A stretch of DNA of 64,000 nucleotides from assembly GCA_934047225.1 (NCBI GenBank), contig OW204004.1, forward strand, positions 9,180,401 through 9,244,400, written 5' to 3'. The stretch comes from Ypsolopha sequella (taxonomy: Eukaryota; Arthropoda; Insecta; Lepidoptera; Ypsolophidae). Position numbers and translations under genes: made by a program. The notes beneath the pieces are model-generated. The model saw only the letters and a list, made by a program, of their open reading frames with translations. It was not told the DNA's origin and did no database searches. Below, one piece after another: positions 50,971 to 63,869 of this stretch (its first letter is position 1; each line of letters opens with the position of its first letter).

Positions 50971-53690
50971 AAACTAAATAAAACATTCAAACAACTAATC
51001 GAGCTGCGGTGCAGTAAATCTAAACATTGTACCTATTACCGCTTACACACAAGATTTAAGTGCGCAACCATTGGAAACAAGACTGGAAGTGTGAAAAGTT
51101 TTTGACAAGGATTTAGAATATTTACACGTAAGTTATATTGATTTTCCAACCGGTCTCCCATTCTTTGATAAGTTTTGGGAGCGACTTTAATTGAAAGTTC
51201 AATCAGTTACGTTTTTAATGACCTGAAATAATAATACTTTATTTTGAGGTTCGGTGGGAAAGCGACCGTGGTTCCGTTACGCATCTTGCCTTGAACCCGT
51301 TCAACTTGATATACAAAATTATCCATTCTTAATTCGCCATCTCGCTACATGTGAGAGATGTCGGACAACAGTATACGAGAGCGATCAATTTCTATTTTCT
51401 CATGAATATGCATGAATCACACCGTAAACGGACTAGAAATAAACAAATTCAGCGTTAATATGGTTGTGGTTGTACTACTTATAAATCCGCAAACTACTTA
51501 ATTAGACCCTGCTACCGGATGAGGAAAAAAGAAAAAATATATTTATAACTCATCCTCTAAATAATGTTGTAATTATAGAAGAAATCAAGTTTTATAAATC
51601 TATTAAACTTTTAACTGCTGCTACATCCTCTTGTAAAGAAGCCCCTAAGGATATGGAAGAAACAACACTGGTAAATTGCAAATCAAGAATGACTAATATT
51701 TTTTGGTTATGAATAGACAAAGTATACACTTAAGACAACGGTACAGACACAAAATAACATGTTACCAATGGAGAGGTCGAAGATTACGGTAAACACGAAT
51801 ACGTTAAATGGTTCTAACTCAGTGCGAATCGTGTCAACTGTGCAAATTTTAACTGCAACATAAATGTTACTTGGCAGATGGTAACTCATACCTATAAAGT
51901 ATGTAAGAAAAGGCCAATATATAAAACCAACGTCACGAATCACAATACAAGGTTTTTTTTTAGAGCATCATGGTTCATTGGCCGTAGGTGAGGTTTCTTG
52001 TGTATGACTCACGCACACTGTGTCAGTATTTATAATACCATTGCGAATGCTTTGTATAGTTTTTCTTTTTGGAGCATCTAATATAAATAATACATGCCCT
52101 AATATATAATTAAACAATAGTTATTTTGATTTTTTCATTATGAGAGCCATCATAATACAGAGGTAATGTTGATATTTTATTTATATTGTCTGTAATTTTT
52201 ACTATTTCTTTATTATAAAGCAATGAGAAATCCTCTGAGTATGGGATGGATTATAAAAACTGCTAATTACAGTTCATACCTACATTACATTAAAAAACAA
52301 ATTTCATTGGTTATTTTATGTTATCTGACGTACTTATAATTTCTACAAGAAGAACAAATAAATAATCATCATGATCAACCATTTGCAATAAATACATTTC
52401 TGGGATGGATTATAAAAACTGCAAAGGAAACTTTATACATTACATTAAAAAACAAATTTCGTCGGTCATTGTCTATTATTTGACGTACCTATACAAGCTA
52501 TGAGTACGAGAAGAACAAATAAACAATCATCATGCAACCACTTGCAATAATAATAACAGACGCTGCTATCATCTATTGAACAATTTGAATCAAAAAGCTA
52601 TTGATTTACAATACCATCATTCAGTTTCATATCTAAAGTTAATGTTATGAAAAACCTAATGTTATCTCTAACTCAAGTTAATCCAACTTAACTAGGCACA
52701 AAAACCCAAGGTAATCTTCAATTCGATACGAACAACAACTCAAAGGGTAACAACGTCAAGAGTCAAGACAATATATCACAAAGTCTAGACACGTAGAATA
52801 ATATTCTTGTCTTTGACAATAGGATGCTTCTATAACTGCGTGTACGAGTCAAGCAGGCATTGTTTGCTCACCGGGATACTGACCACTGGCCAATTTTAAA
52901 CCTTAAACCCTTGGTATAAGATACTCTAGTTTTAGATAGAGTTGTTTAAAATAACATCTCCCAATGTCAACAAACATTTAAGATGGCCGCGTACTTTGCA
53001 CAAACTCCACTGAGTCAGCGTACGAACGACTAATGCGGTGAAATAAGAAATATAAGTTGTGATATGGCCACTCATACAAAGTTCAAGCTCTTTGTCTCGT
53101 TGGTATTTGAATAATTAAATACTCTAAAGAATAAACAAGATAAGTTAATACAATTATGTACTGAAAAGTAAACAAATTCCTAACAATAGAGAAAATAAGC
53201 TGTTTTGTCTGATAGTGTTTTGAAATGTCATTCAAATGAAAGATTTCTACGCTCAAATCTACACGCAAAAATATTTATGGAATTGCCAAAACATTTGCCA
53301 CAATTAATTACAAACAGTGTTCAGAAACTGGAAAGAAACGAAATCAATAGAAACATTTGTCAAACCTCACGGTCGCTTTCTAATGACCAAACATATCACC
53401 TATAGATACGTAGTTATAGAGACCATAAGCCATCATACTTCTTGGCGACCTGAATGACCAAATGTGCAGTTACTTTAATCAAAGTTTTAGCTGCGATACA
53501 CTTACTCGTAGATACACTTACTCAACATGCGAGTAATTGACATTTATGAATAGATATACGTGTATATCAGCAAACTCATTTTTAAAATGCGCAAACTTAC
53601 TCCGAATTTGTCATCCATTTGTTTCTATAGAATTTTAACTATGATAGATACTTATTTGTATGTTTTGCTGTTTTAAAGCAATTCCCATAG
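50971..53690. other. Intergenic AT-rich sequence, nothing recognised
   Basis: Two blocks (52235-52385 and 52400-52540) are diverged direct copies of each other (GGGATGGATTATAAAAACTG, CATTACATTAAAAAACAAAT). No genes seen. Confidence 0.4.
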
Positions 53691-53696
53691 CTTAAC

Positions 53697-54190
53697 TTCT
53701 AAAAGATTTTTTTTTCACGGAATATACGCCTTTTTCGAATATTGTTTTCATTATTTGGGTATATAAATTAACCGTTATTTTTTAAATAATTAAAAGAATT
53801 GAAATTTAAAGAATTGTCCGATATGACGTCACTTGAGAATTTTAGATATTATACTGAATACGATGTGCGATTTCTTAAAAAAAAAAGTGATCTGTCTCTG
53901 TCAGTCTACTCATCTGTCATCCATCTGTCAAATCAGTTGGAAGCAAATTATTATTAATTTATCTCGATAGCAAAGGACACATTTCTAAACAGCCTTTTCT
54001 CAAGTGAAGTCACACGAAGTCAAATGGAAGTTGCAGCTTTTTCGTAAAGATATTCCATTTCGGCCGCGTACGCAACCAGAGGTTCGTAATCATCATCATG
54101 ATGAGGTTTTTTAGACCAGAAGTTCTAAAATACGGCATATTAAACCTAAATCTCGAAATGGTTAATAACATAATTTAATCTAAGCGAATT
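53697..54190 (-). repeat. Dispersed repeat E, copy 3 (reverse)
   Basis: Reverse match to 1450-1880 and 42005-42445, with about 50 extra bases near 54060-54100. Confidence 0.6.
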
Positions 54191-54727
54191 TAAAACATCC
54201 TTAAAATACTTACGCTTAATATTTACATTGTTGAAATTGTAGCCAACACCAGCATGATTTTGGGCTTTTAGCTATTAAGACCTGTCTCATGACAAATTTG
54301 CTTACCCCATCAGCATAGCTATACGTTTGTATAGGTGTACTTGTGGTATACTAAATAGGGACGCAGTGGTGGGTTGCCATGACAACGAGAAGGGAGAATG
54401 CTGCGGTTATTTTCGTACATACCGGGCTACGGGCTTTGATCTCGCATCTCTCTAAAATTCTTGGTTCATCTTCCTCGTACCTTCATTCGAATTAATTTTG
54501 TGATGAATTATAATCTACATCAAAACAATGTTATTATAAATAAATAGGGTTCATTCATTTCATTTATTTATTCATAAACAATCTTTACATTGTATTTGAA
54601 ATAACGGTTATTACAAATTTTAAAATGTTAGACTAAAAACCAAAATTAAATGTTAATAAGATAAACAAAGGATATTAGCAAAATAAAGATCAATAAACAT
54701 GTTACATATTCTGAAGTCAATCACAAC

Positions 54728-54997
54728 TATACAAGGTGACTTTTTGATCATCGTCCAAATTCATACTGGAGGTTTGATAAGTGATCAGTATCTTGGATCA
54801 ATAACAATTTTTGTGAAATTCCTAAAATGAAATTTCGGCTTCCCATAGAAATTCAGTTCCAGTCCCGAGTGAATCACTATGGGGAGTCGAAATTTCATTC
54901 TACGAATTTCACCAAAATTGTTATTGATCGAAGATACTGATCACTTACCAAGCCGCCAGTATGAATTTGGACGATGATCAAAAAGTCACCTTGTATA
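54728..54997. mobile_element. MITE family A, copy 4, nested in LINE M
   Basis: Full-length palindrome, TATA borders; its right end abuts the mariner-like element. Confidence 0.9.
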
Positions 54998-55549
54998 ATG
55001 GGTGGCGCAAAAGTAATGTCATGATTTGAATTGGCTGCCATTTTGTTATAAATGAAAAAATAAGGGCTCTGTTTTCATAAAAAGTTTATTTGAAAGTGTA
55101 AAATTGATGACATTACTTGGAAAAAATTATACCGCTCAAATGGCCACCTCCCGAGTTGATGCATAATTGCGCTCGTTTTACGGCATTTTGAATTGTTGCT
55201 CGCAAAACATCTGGCTATCTGGCACCAAATTGGCGATTACTTCTTCAACGTTATCTTTCAAGACTTGTAAGGTTCGTGGTTTTAAAAAGCCTCAAATGAA
55301 GAAGTCTGGTGCTGTTAGATCTGACGATCTGGACGGCTAGTTCAAGTCTCCAAAACGAGAGATCAAAATTTGTTAAATAAGCAGTAACAATAATTCCACG
55401 TTCTTGAGGTGTGTATTGCTCCATGGGTTGTTGACAACTAATTCCCTATATATATACATTATAATTGTCAAAGCACAGTGACATTTGGCGCCATCTGCGA
55501 AAATGGCAGCCAATTCAAATTATGACATTACTTTTGCACCACCTTGTAT
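54998..55549 (-). mobile_element. Internally deleted mariner-like element (~550 bp)
   Basis: TIRs of about 43 bp: GGTGGCGCAAAAGTAATGTC then ATGATTTGAATTGGCTGCCA, mirrored at 55500-55543. On the minus strand, MEQYTPQERGIIVTAYLTN (transposase N-terminus) begins near 55424. It is followed after a short gap by SDLTAPDFF-like sequence (about 55340-55290), the C-terminal DDE-domain motif region. The middle of the transposase is gone. This is a classic deletion derivative. Confidence 0.7.
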
Positions 55550-56416
55550 AAATATATAAATACCTATTTAATTTACATATTCCTCAACCGAGTAAAAGCA
55601 GTATGTCAGCAGATACTGTTCTAGTTTATAGGTACTTAAATTGTTTAAAGTTATCAATATTTTTCAGTTCAGTGGGCAATTTGTTGAACAGTTTTACCGC
55701 TTGATAGCGGCTGCAGTGACTAACCACTCGGAGCCGTGGGCTTGGTGTCTCGATATAAATGTCTGGCCTTCTTGACAGTGAGCGTTTTTTCTTATTGCCA
55801 TTGGTCTCAAATTTATGAATATTTTTCACTCGAAAAGAACCCCGTGGTTGGAGGGAAAGTACCCTAAATATTGATCATTGATGATTTTTTTTTAATATGT
55901 AAATGATTTAATTCTATAAACTAAAGCATTTATATCAAAAATGATTTTCGTCTGTACAAGAAAACAAAATTCGTAAGTAGATTCCTTGAGATATTATACA
56001 AATACACGGAAAACTATTTTAAAATAAATCAAACATTTTTGTTTATCTGTCTGTATCACTGTATGCTCGCGATTGAGGGGGGCAATTCCGAGTCTGTCTT
56101 TTTGACCGTAAAAACATGTTTTATCTGTCGAACTTCATACATTTTTAGCTCGAGTTTTAGAAGTCTCGCTTCGACTGTTTCTCCGGAATAGTAGCCCTGG
56201 AACGAACGAACGAGCAAACGTAACGTGTTGAAATGAGGTTTTCACTTTTTCGTAAAATTAATGTTTTTTTACCATTGACCTAAAGGTAAGGACCAGGCCA
56301 ACGAAGCGAGTAAATGACCCCAGTGCGTAAGTGCTAAAATGCCAATTTAGCACAAGCGCGACTCAGTGTTCCGCGGGAGATTGTGCAGTGTGTTTGTGTT
56401 TGAACTTCTATTAAAA

Positions 56417-56497
56417 ATGCCTTGTTGCACAGTAAAAGACTGCAAAAACTATGAAAAAAAATTTAAAAAGCCAGATGGGATATCGTATCATCAGAAA
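56417..56497 (+). CDS. THAP-domain first exon (fragment)
   Basis: ATG then MPCCTVKDCKNYEKKFKKPD and GISYHQK, followed by GTAACC as a possible donor. C-x4-C, the KNY..KFKKPDGISYH pattern and a start at the Met fit the first half of a THAP zinc finger, whose second half usually follows an intron. I found no matching second exon downstream. An initiator-like ACTCAGTG lies about 60 bp upstream. Likely the 5' fragment of a transposon or of a duplicated host gene. Confidence 0.55.
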
Positions 56498-58039
56498 GTA
56501 ACCGTACATCATGCTTTTTGCTTGTTTAACAACTAAATAAACCATTTTCGAAGCGATAATTATATTATCGAAGTCCATAATGGCGGCCATGATGTTCGCT
56601 ACCACCTCACGCGAGTTTGAACAAAAGCAACTTTGTACGGGCGTCATTTTTATAAACCTGTATTTTATTTTTGTCTTAGAAACTTATGTAGGAAATTTAA
56701 AATTTTGCTAAGGGGAACTTAATATACGATACTAGGAAAATATAATAATAATAGGAAACTAAAAATCAGATGAAAAAAATAATGAACTTTATTTTCAGAA
56801 GTAAAATACCACGAAAACATTTTTCTGATGTCAGTAAATCTAATAATAACTTCGGCCTGGATAATACTAGAGAGCTATTTTTTTTAGGAAAAGATTTGGT
56901 TAGCAGACTAATGGAATAAACTTAGTTTCATTTGTCTAGCTTTTTACCCGACTACGGCGAGTAAGTAAGTAAGTTAGTTACATACATATATGAACCCTGA
57001 AAATATGTATAACTCTTTTTGGACGGTCGTGTGCCCTGAAATGAACCCTGAAAATAGCAAACTTTTTTTACATACATACATACATGAAAACATAACGCTT
57101 TTTTATGGGAAGTCATGTAAAAAAAATAATCGTTATCATTATAATCATATTAATGCAATGCAATTCAGTAGCGGAATCTCAATTCGGCTCGAAACTGGTG
57201 CTATAGGGCCTTTATGGATTTTTGTAGCAGTCGGATTGAATGCCAATTGTATCTTAAAAAATATGTACACAAATAGCGAAAGTGATTATTGTAAATTGCA
57301 AGTAACATAATTAAAATTGTATGTGTATATCGGTGTGGAACTGACTTATTACCATAAAAAAGAAATTAAGGATTCATATACGCACGTACAAGGTTACATC
57401 GCACACCTACGCAACGCGGCATTCATGTTCGCGCCAAACCCGAGTGAAGTTAGTACCAGCGAGACAGAGAGAAAAATATGAAAGAAATATATGATGTATG
57501 AAAGAGAGAGATATACTAACGTCCGAGGCGTCATAAAGTGTGGTGCCGGTTGTAGTTTGGGAAAATGTTTAGATGGGCATCTCCTTCCTTCTTGAACTCA
57601 TTGTTTTTTACACATTTGTCTAGTTATAGATTGTACCTAGGGCTGCCACCCCTCCGGGTTTGAGCTGGAGTCTACAGGTTTTAGTAGTTCATGTCCGGGC
57701 TACGGGTTGACGTGTCGTATATCTCGGGGTCACACCAGGCGATGAGCGCCAGTTGTCGTTACTAACAGGATCGTCCTAAAATAGTTGGCAATATTTTTCA
57801 ATCTTCATGTTTTTCCTTAATGGTGAATTTATGTGCATGGAGTTAATGTATGTACATGATGTATATGGAGTTAAGTTTAAATGTCAATTATATTATGATT
57901 ATTATGATTTGATCAAAATTCTTGAAAAAGCCAGAGCAAGAAAAAATTACAAACAAACAAAAAATATGTCCGAGCAGTGCTGTTTAATTTTTTTAGTTTT
58001 TTAATAAATTATGTATATAAATGCGTTTAATTTAATTTT

Positions 58040-59130
58040 TTTTTTGGGTTGGATTTAGTATCGTTTGGCAGTTGTATGGGGGTGAAAGTGGTTAAAGCTG
58101 GTAAAGGGGGGGTCCCCGATTATAACGCTATCACACTTATTAAAAGGTAATGCACATTTTTCGAGAAATAAATGAAAATTGTTTCTTACCTAAAATCAGG
58201 TAAAAGGCGAAAACGGAACGTTAAAATGGGCGTTTGACAACCAAATCTGTCCTAGTTTATTGTCTGTGGTGCAAAATATTGTGCAATAACGATGAAACGG
58301 AACGCAAAAAAATAAAATGCGTCATGTGTTACTGTCATTCGTAATTCGTTTATTCATTCCGTTTCTCCTCGAGTTCCGTGAATGTTCTCCCTGTGCTGTG
58401 TGGTGTTTTTGTTTTGGTTTTATTCGACGACTTTGGCTTGTTTCCTGGACTTGTTTGCATTCCCGATTGAAATCCTGCTCAAAAGGAGGTTAGTGTACCC
58501 CACTTCATGATTAAAATAGGTTAAATCTGTTTCAAAACCGAATCAGAGCACCCCGACTCTATACAGTCTTGTGGCTACTACCCCTAGAGTGTATATAAAA
58601 AGTCGAAGGCGCGAAGGGAGGGCAGCCCCCGCCCGCCGTAATAAAGCTTAGGCACCTGCGTGAGCCGTAGCGGCTGAGGCTGGTCGCCGAAGGCGACCAA
58701 CAAGCCGAAGCTGTGGAGGCGAGCACAGGTGCCTGTGCTTTGTTACGCAAGGGCGAAGGGGCTGCACTTCCCACAGCGCCGTAGCCGATGCAGAAGTGAA
58801 TTTGTGATATAAAAGTGACTTCAGTATTGATAGGTTCAAATGGTTCAAAAATTTACTTCTGCACTGGTAGGTTCAAGGTTAAAAGAAGGGGGGTTTCTGC
58901 ACTCCCAGCTTATAAGGAAGTTCTTCCATCTCCCCCCTTTACTTTAAAAATATAACCTGAATTTGTTGATTATCTCAAGAATACCTCAAGAAAGTAAAAA
59001 ATTTATTATAAAAAAACCATACATTACCTTTTAATGGGGGGGTACCAGGGGGTAGGGGTCCACCCCCCCACCCTCCCCCCACCCCCACCACCCCCCTCCG
59101 CCTGCCAAACGATACTAAATTTTAACCTTT
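58040..59130. mobile_element. TIR element S nested in the hAT-like element (~1.1 kb)
   Basis: GATTTAGTATCGTTTGGCAG (58051-58070) is mirrored by CTGCCAAACGATACTAAATT (59102-59121). Inner blocks also pair: ATTAAAAGGTAATG (58140) with CATTACCTTTTAAT (59021). C-rich and G-rich runs sit inside both ends. The centre (58600-58790) holds a GC-rich nested hairpin. No transposase recognised. Confidence 0.7.
58648..58736. repeat. Nested GC-rich hairpin in element S
   Basis: AGGCACCTG and CAGGTGCCT form an outer stem. GGTCGCCGAAGGCGACC forms an inner hairpin with a GAA loop, flanked by GCCGTAGCGGC-type sequence. Confidence 0.6.
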
Positions 59131-59189
59131 TTTTTTCCAAAATCTCCGGGTCTGCCCTTTTTGTAAGGTGGCAACCCTAATTGTACCAC

Positions 59190-60290
59190 TAATAAATGCT
59201 ACCGCTATTTGGAGCTACATAACTTGGAGTACGTTATTAATTTGTACTTAATTTTGTATATTTTTTATTTTATACTCTTTGTAGTTAGTATATATTTTAA
59301 GTATTATTTATAATTTAGTATTATCTATGTTATTTAAGTTTCTTGTTAATTTGAATTAATATTTGTACTTACGTATTAATTAAAGATTCTAATTTAAGTG
59401 CTGTCATAAAATCATTTTTCCAAAGTAATTTCTTATATTCCTAACAATTGAGGACTATAATTATGCTCCTAATTGCAAAATTTGGTTTTAAAAGTCTTCA
59501 GAAAATTACTTTGTACACCGAGACACGAACAATTTACTGGTCGACAGATATTGTAGGTAATTTCTTAGATCTAGAAAATTTTTTTACGTGTTGGGAAGAT
59601 TTACAATTCAAAATTTGAAAACCTAACATTCCATAAACATAGTTTTAAAATACTTCAAAGGGATGAAGACACTCCTACCAAAAATTCAAAATTCAAAAAG
59701 TTTACTTGTGAGATAGATACATTTTTACATGTCAGATTTTATCTTAAAAATACAATAGGATGCACTTAAAAAAATACTTAAATTTAAAGATATAATCTTG
59801 CATGAAGTAATAAATTATGTATCTATACTTCATGCAATAAATACAACACAATTGGTAGATAAATAAGCTATACATAAATATATTTCTAAATCCGCCCATT
59901 CGATTAGTCTTGCTAAGAAGAAGGACAAGAAACTTAGCAAGATCATTACAACATTACAACAACTGTTACTTGATTGTACTCAGGGACATCTCTGATATTA
60001 CACCAGTGTTTTCACTTTTCTCAAGAGTATGGATGAAGGAGAAGTGAACGCAGGTAGAAACGAGAATAGATCGAATTCCGCGAGGGGCGGTTTCGCAACG
60101 CGATACGAATTCAGCGCACGGGGCCGAAATGGGTTCTTGAAATAATTGGAACAACGGAAAGAGGATGCTGGTCTGTGTCTGGATTCCGTGTCCAAATTAA
60201 CCCCATTCTTAATTTTAACCGTTTTAACTATTGTCCTATCTTTGAAAGTTTAATTTTGGTAGGCGTGTCTTCCTTTTTAGCATCTGTTCT
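59190..60290. other. Intergenic; LINE-tail repeat N copy 2
   Basis: 59680-59945 matches the repeat at 24430-25115 (AAATTCAAAATTCAAAAAGT; CGATTAGTCTTGCTAAGAAG). 59966-60195 is open on the minus strand in two frames with no motif recognised. Confidence 0.4.
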
Positions 60291-60695
60291 GTAAGGGGTA
60301 TATCGTCAATATCGACACTTTTTGAAGTTATTTATCTGCTGTTCAAAAGTAGTCCCAAGTTAAATAAATTATTATAACAAATTTGGGACCTTTTTCTAGA
60401 TTTTGGACTATCAGAAACGCGATTGGAGGAATTTCACTCGATAGAAATAATTATTGAAATGAGGTCTAAATTTACACTTTTTTTGATATTCTGACAAATT
60501 GGGGCAGTATACACACTTCAAAAATATTTATTGAGATGGGATTTAAAAATACCAAAATTACTGGAAATGGAAATTTTCACAGCTATTTTAGTTAATTTAA
60601 AACGGACATTTTGTCAATTTTCCCCGATTCCATCCCTCTCGCACTGCGGATCTTTCCGCCTGGAGTAACGGGGACCTTTGTGTGTTTCTACGCAA
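60290..60695 (-). repeat. Dispersed repeat T, copy reversed
   Basis: Ends in CGCCTGGAGTAACGGGGACC then TTTG, the reverse of AAAGGTCCCCGTTACTCCAG at 63875. GCACTGCGGATC and GCTATTTTAGTTAATTT are shared. Confidence 0.5.
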
Positions 60696-60893
60696 GAGTT
60701 TTTATGCCATAGGTTGATAAACCCCAAAAGACAACCTTGAGGTACCTTACATTTTTCAAACAAGCGTGTGAGGAAAGAAGTGTAATCTAAACTGTTGAGG
60801 AAACATTTGCTACGTGTACTATCTCTCTCATCTTGTTTATATAAATCCGTTCAACAAAGAACACCCATCCAAGCTAGCGACGAGCAATGAATC

Positions 60894-61091
60894 ATGGGCG
60901 CCGGCCCATATGATATAATAATTTTTACATCCTATATTATGGGAACAAGTTAAACGTTTGCGCATTTACGTCACTTCAAGCCACGTTCTATTATAATATA
61001 AATTCAAAAATAAATTATATTTTTGTGCATTTTTCTTCAAGACAGGGAGATGCAAAGCGCATCCCCTTAGACCACTCTCCCGGCGCCCATG
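60894..61091. mobile_element. Possible short TIR element
   Basis: CATGGGCGCCGG and CCGGCGCCCATG mark the ends, 198 bp apart. The flanks show no clear duplication. Confidence 0.35.
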
Positions 61092-61222
61092 AGTGATGGC
61101 AAAACGTCATCCATCACCATTCGATGGAAAGGCTTTATATCACGAGCACTTTAGCCTTCTCATTTGGCACATCTAAAAGAAAAAAAAATTTAACTTCAAT
61201 TAAAACCAAACATAAAAATAAA

Positions 61223-61445
61223 AATTAACATTATATCATTGCAGTATAGAAACGCAGAAAGAAAAGTAAATCTGGATGTGAGGGGCTCTGAACCGGGATA
61301 GATATCGGTTCAGAGCTCCTCACATCCAGATTTACTTTTCTTTCTGCGTTTCTATACTGCAATGGTATAATGTTAATTTATATCTCCTTGCGGTGGATAA
61401 ATCGCCAAGTGTTCAAACATAGAAATTTATTTCTTTCATAGTTTC
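61223..61445 (+). repeat. tRNA-related SINE fold-back, copy F3
   Basis: 61223-61300 (CATTATATCATTGCAGTATA to CTCTGAACCGGGA) is mirrored by 61306-61380. The forward SINE tail then follows to CAAACATAGAAATTTATTTC. The tRNA-like head is almost lost. Confidence 0.65.
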
Positions 61446-61519
61446 GATAAAAATAAAAGAAAAAATAGTTGCGATTTTTATTTTAAAACAATAATGTAAA
61501 GTAATTTGTTAAAATATTA

Positions 61520-61905
61520 GGTATTTAGATATGAAATTGCCGTTTTCTATAGAGAATTTGAAGGAAACTTAAACATTTTTGCATTTTTTTAGGAATGGCA
61601 AATCCAAATTATGTAATTTCTTTTGTGTATGAATGGACATTAGCTAACAGCAACATTAACTTAATTATTGAAAAGTGTAAGACGTGAAAAATTATTACGA
61701 ATCTTATCATGGAAATGGATGGCATTGAGGACTAACTGCTTTGAAATTTTAATTTTCGTTATCAAACTGACAATAAAAACAAAATTTAATACGTATATGT
61801 AAAACCTTGAAATCAACTTTCAAACAAATAATGGAAATAGCTATTGAATTACAGGAACTATGAACTCGTGAACCCGTAAGAAAATTTCGGAAATTTCATA
61901 TGTTA
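61520..61905 (+). repeat. Dispersed repeat I, copy 3
   Basis: Collinear with 30000-30420. Confidence 0.55.
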
Positions 61906-62499
61906 AAATCTATTATGTTAAAATAATCTTTCCAACCTTGCGTGGAGGCGCTCCTTTATATCACGTGAAGCCCTTGGTTGCCCTCCACTGATAACATCAT
62001 GTTTTTATAGATAGTGCTTTGCACTATACAATGTTTTTTAATAATAACATGTACTTATGTTTTTAATAATACAATTATCCGTCCTGAAGTTAAACTAACG
62101 AGCATGTAAGTATTGAAACAATACTGTTTTATACTAACAATTAATATCAACTTTATATTCTGAAGCGTATATGTGTTGTAGAAGTATCCCATTGCATTTA
62201 CGTAGAAAGGTTCTTGACATGCACCTGCGACCTCTAAAAGTCTCCGTTTACGAAGACACATATAATACTACATACCTACTCGTACATCATAAAGAAAACC
62301 TTTGATTTCTATGTATTTTATGGTTCATGTATGTTTACTTCTATTTAACAATATAAAACTTAAATAACATTAAAAAACTAGACTACCTATAAATTAATAT
62401 AAACATAAAAGATAAAATTATACCGAACTAAATAAAAAAAACTCAGATAAATTTACCTTTAAATGATTTTAAAATGATTTTTCCAAATCACCGCCGTCG

Positions 62500-62630
62500 A
62501 TCGGCAGTGTCCTCAAAAGGCTGGAAGCGTAGAAAATGTCTATGGATGGAAGCATTCCCTCGTTGGATAGCTCTGGATAGCTAAGCTAAGACGCTGTCCG
62601 AGGTATGCCCCGGCCCTTTGATTATATATA
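62500..62630 (-). pseudogene. Possible LINE C-terminal remnant
   Basis: Minus strand GHTSDSVLA, stop, LSRAIQRGNASIHRHF. The AIQRGNAS string matches the fragment at 35238-35432. Confidence 0.35.
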
Positions 62631-62759
62631 TCCTCAAAGAAAGAAAACAAGTCCCGAGTAAAAAGTTCGTATAATGCAGCAAACTCACGCCAATGTTCCG
62701 AACTCTGTCGCTCGGTCGGTTTACAAACTTTGTTTGAAATAAATAGACGAAAACAGGTT

Positions 62760-63290
62760 ATTAAGAGGCTATGCGAATTTCATTTTTGTCACTGTCACTC
62801 CAAGCGAAAAATCGCGCAGTGCGAGAGGGGCGGATTCAGGGCAAAAGGGAAAAAAGTTGGTTTTATATTTTTATTAAAAAAACTAAAATAGCTAGCAAAA
62901 TTTCAAATATCAAATTTCTAGATATTGTTGAAACACACCTAATAAAATATGCTTGAGTTCTGTATATGGTTCCTATTCGTCAAACGATGAGAAAAAGTGT
63001 GTTTGAAGACCTGATTTCAAAAATTATTTCTATCAAGGAAAATTTATCCAAACATGTTTTCCAATTTCAAAACCCTAGTCAAAATGCATATACCAGAAAT
63101 TTATTAAAATTTTCCAAGTATTTCATGAAATACACAGAAAAGAAACACCCGTATTTTTTTCGCATGTCGCCTTAATAAGCCGAGCGTTTGCCTTTGTCTC
63201 TGTCTTTTTCTTTACGTGTAAAGAGTAAATAACCAATCTTTCGCGCTTTTATAATGTTTTTCGTTGTTATTTTCAAATAAAAAACTACCG
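62760..63290 (+). repeat. Dispersed repeat T, copy
   Basis: GCGCAGTGCGAGAGGGGCGG near the start (compare 60645 reversed and 63908). CTTTTTCTTTACGTGTAA near the end matches 8880 reversed. Confidence 0.4.
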
Positions 63291-63471
63291 TGTATAAACG
63301 CTCCAGTCATCTATGAACTTTATTTTAGTAAATGAATCATAATATAATTACTTATTTATATAAAAAAGTAGGGAAATAGAGGAAAAAATTACCCCACAAG
63401 AGGTAACTTTGCGAATTTATTCTATCGAGCCAACTTTATTAAATCGTGTTTCCATCGTGAATACAGTCTAG

Positions 63472-63741
63472 TATACAAGGTGACTTTTTGATCATCGTCC
63501 AAATTCATACTGGAGGCTTGATAAGTGATCAGTATCTTGGATTAGTAACAATTTTTGTGAAATCCGTAAAATGAAATTTCGGCTTCCCATATAAATTCAG
63601 TTCCAGTCCCGAGTGAATCACTATGGGGAGTCGAAATTTCATGTTACGGATTTTACCAAAATTGTTATTGATGCATGATACCGATCACTTACCAAGCCAC
63701 CAGTATGAATTTAGACGATGATCAAAAAGTCACCTTGTATA
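63472..63741. mobile_element. MITE family A, copy 5
   Basis: Full-length palindrome with TATA borders. Confidence 0.9.
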
Positions 63742-63869
63742 TACCCAATAGATTCAATATATTTCCCCAGATTTTAATTTAATTGTTTACTACTTCAAAC
63801 AAGGGTTATAAAAACGTGTTTGTATGTGTAAAAAGCTCGGTGCGCTCTTAATGTGATATACCGTGCTAA

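Larger units (their letters stand above)
54565..55829 (-). repeat. LINE 3' end M, copy 2, split by two nested elements
   Basis: 54565-54727 matches the UTR and 55551-55829 the ORF tail of copy 1 (reverse). The LKNIDNFKQFKYL and RYQAVKLFNKLPTE codons are visible at 55630-55720. The break at a TA dinucleotide holds MITE A copy 4 and a mariner-like element. Confidence 0.65.
57639..59179. mobile_element. hAT-like element with 8-bp TSD (1541 bp)
   Basis: The ends are TAGGGCTGCCACC and, inverted, TAGGGTTGCCACC. The 8-bp direct repeat ATTGTACC flanks it (57631-57638 and 59180-59187). The outer 400 bp (57640-58040) hold no transposase motifs. The rest is occupied by another TIR element. Confidence 0.75.
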
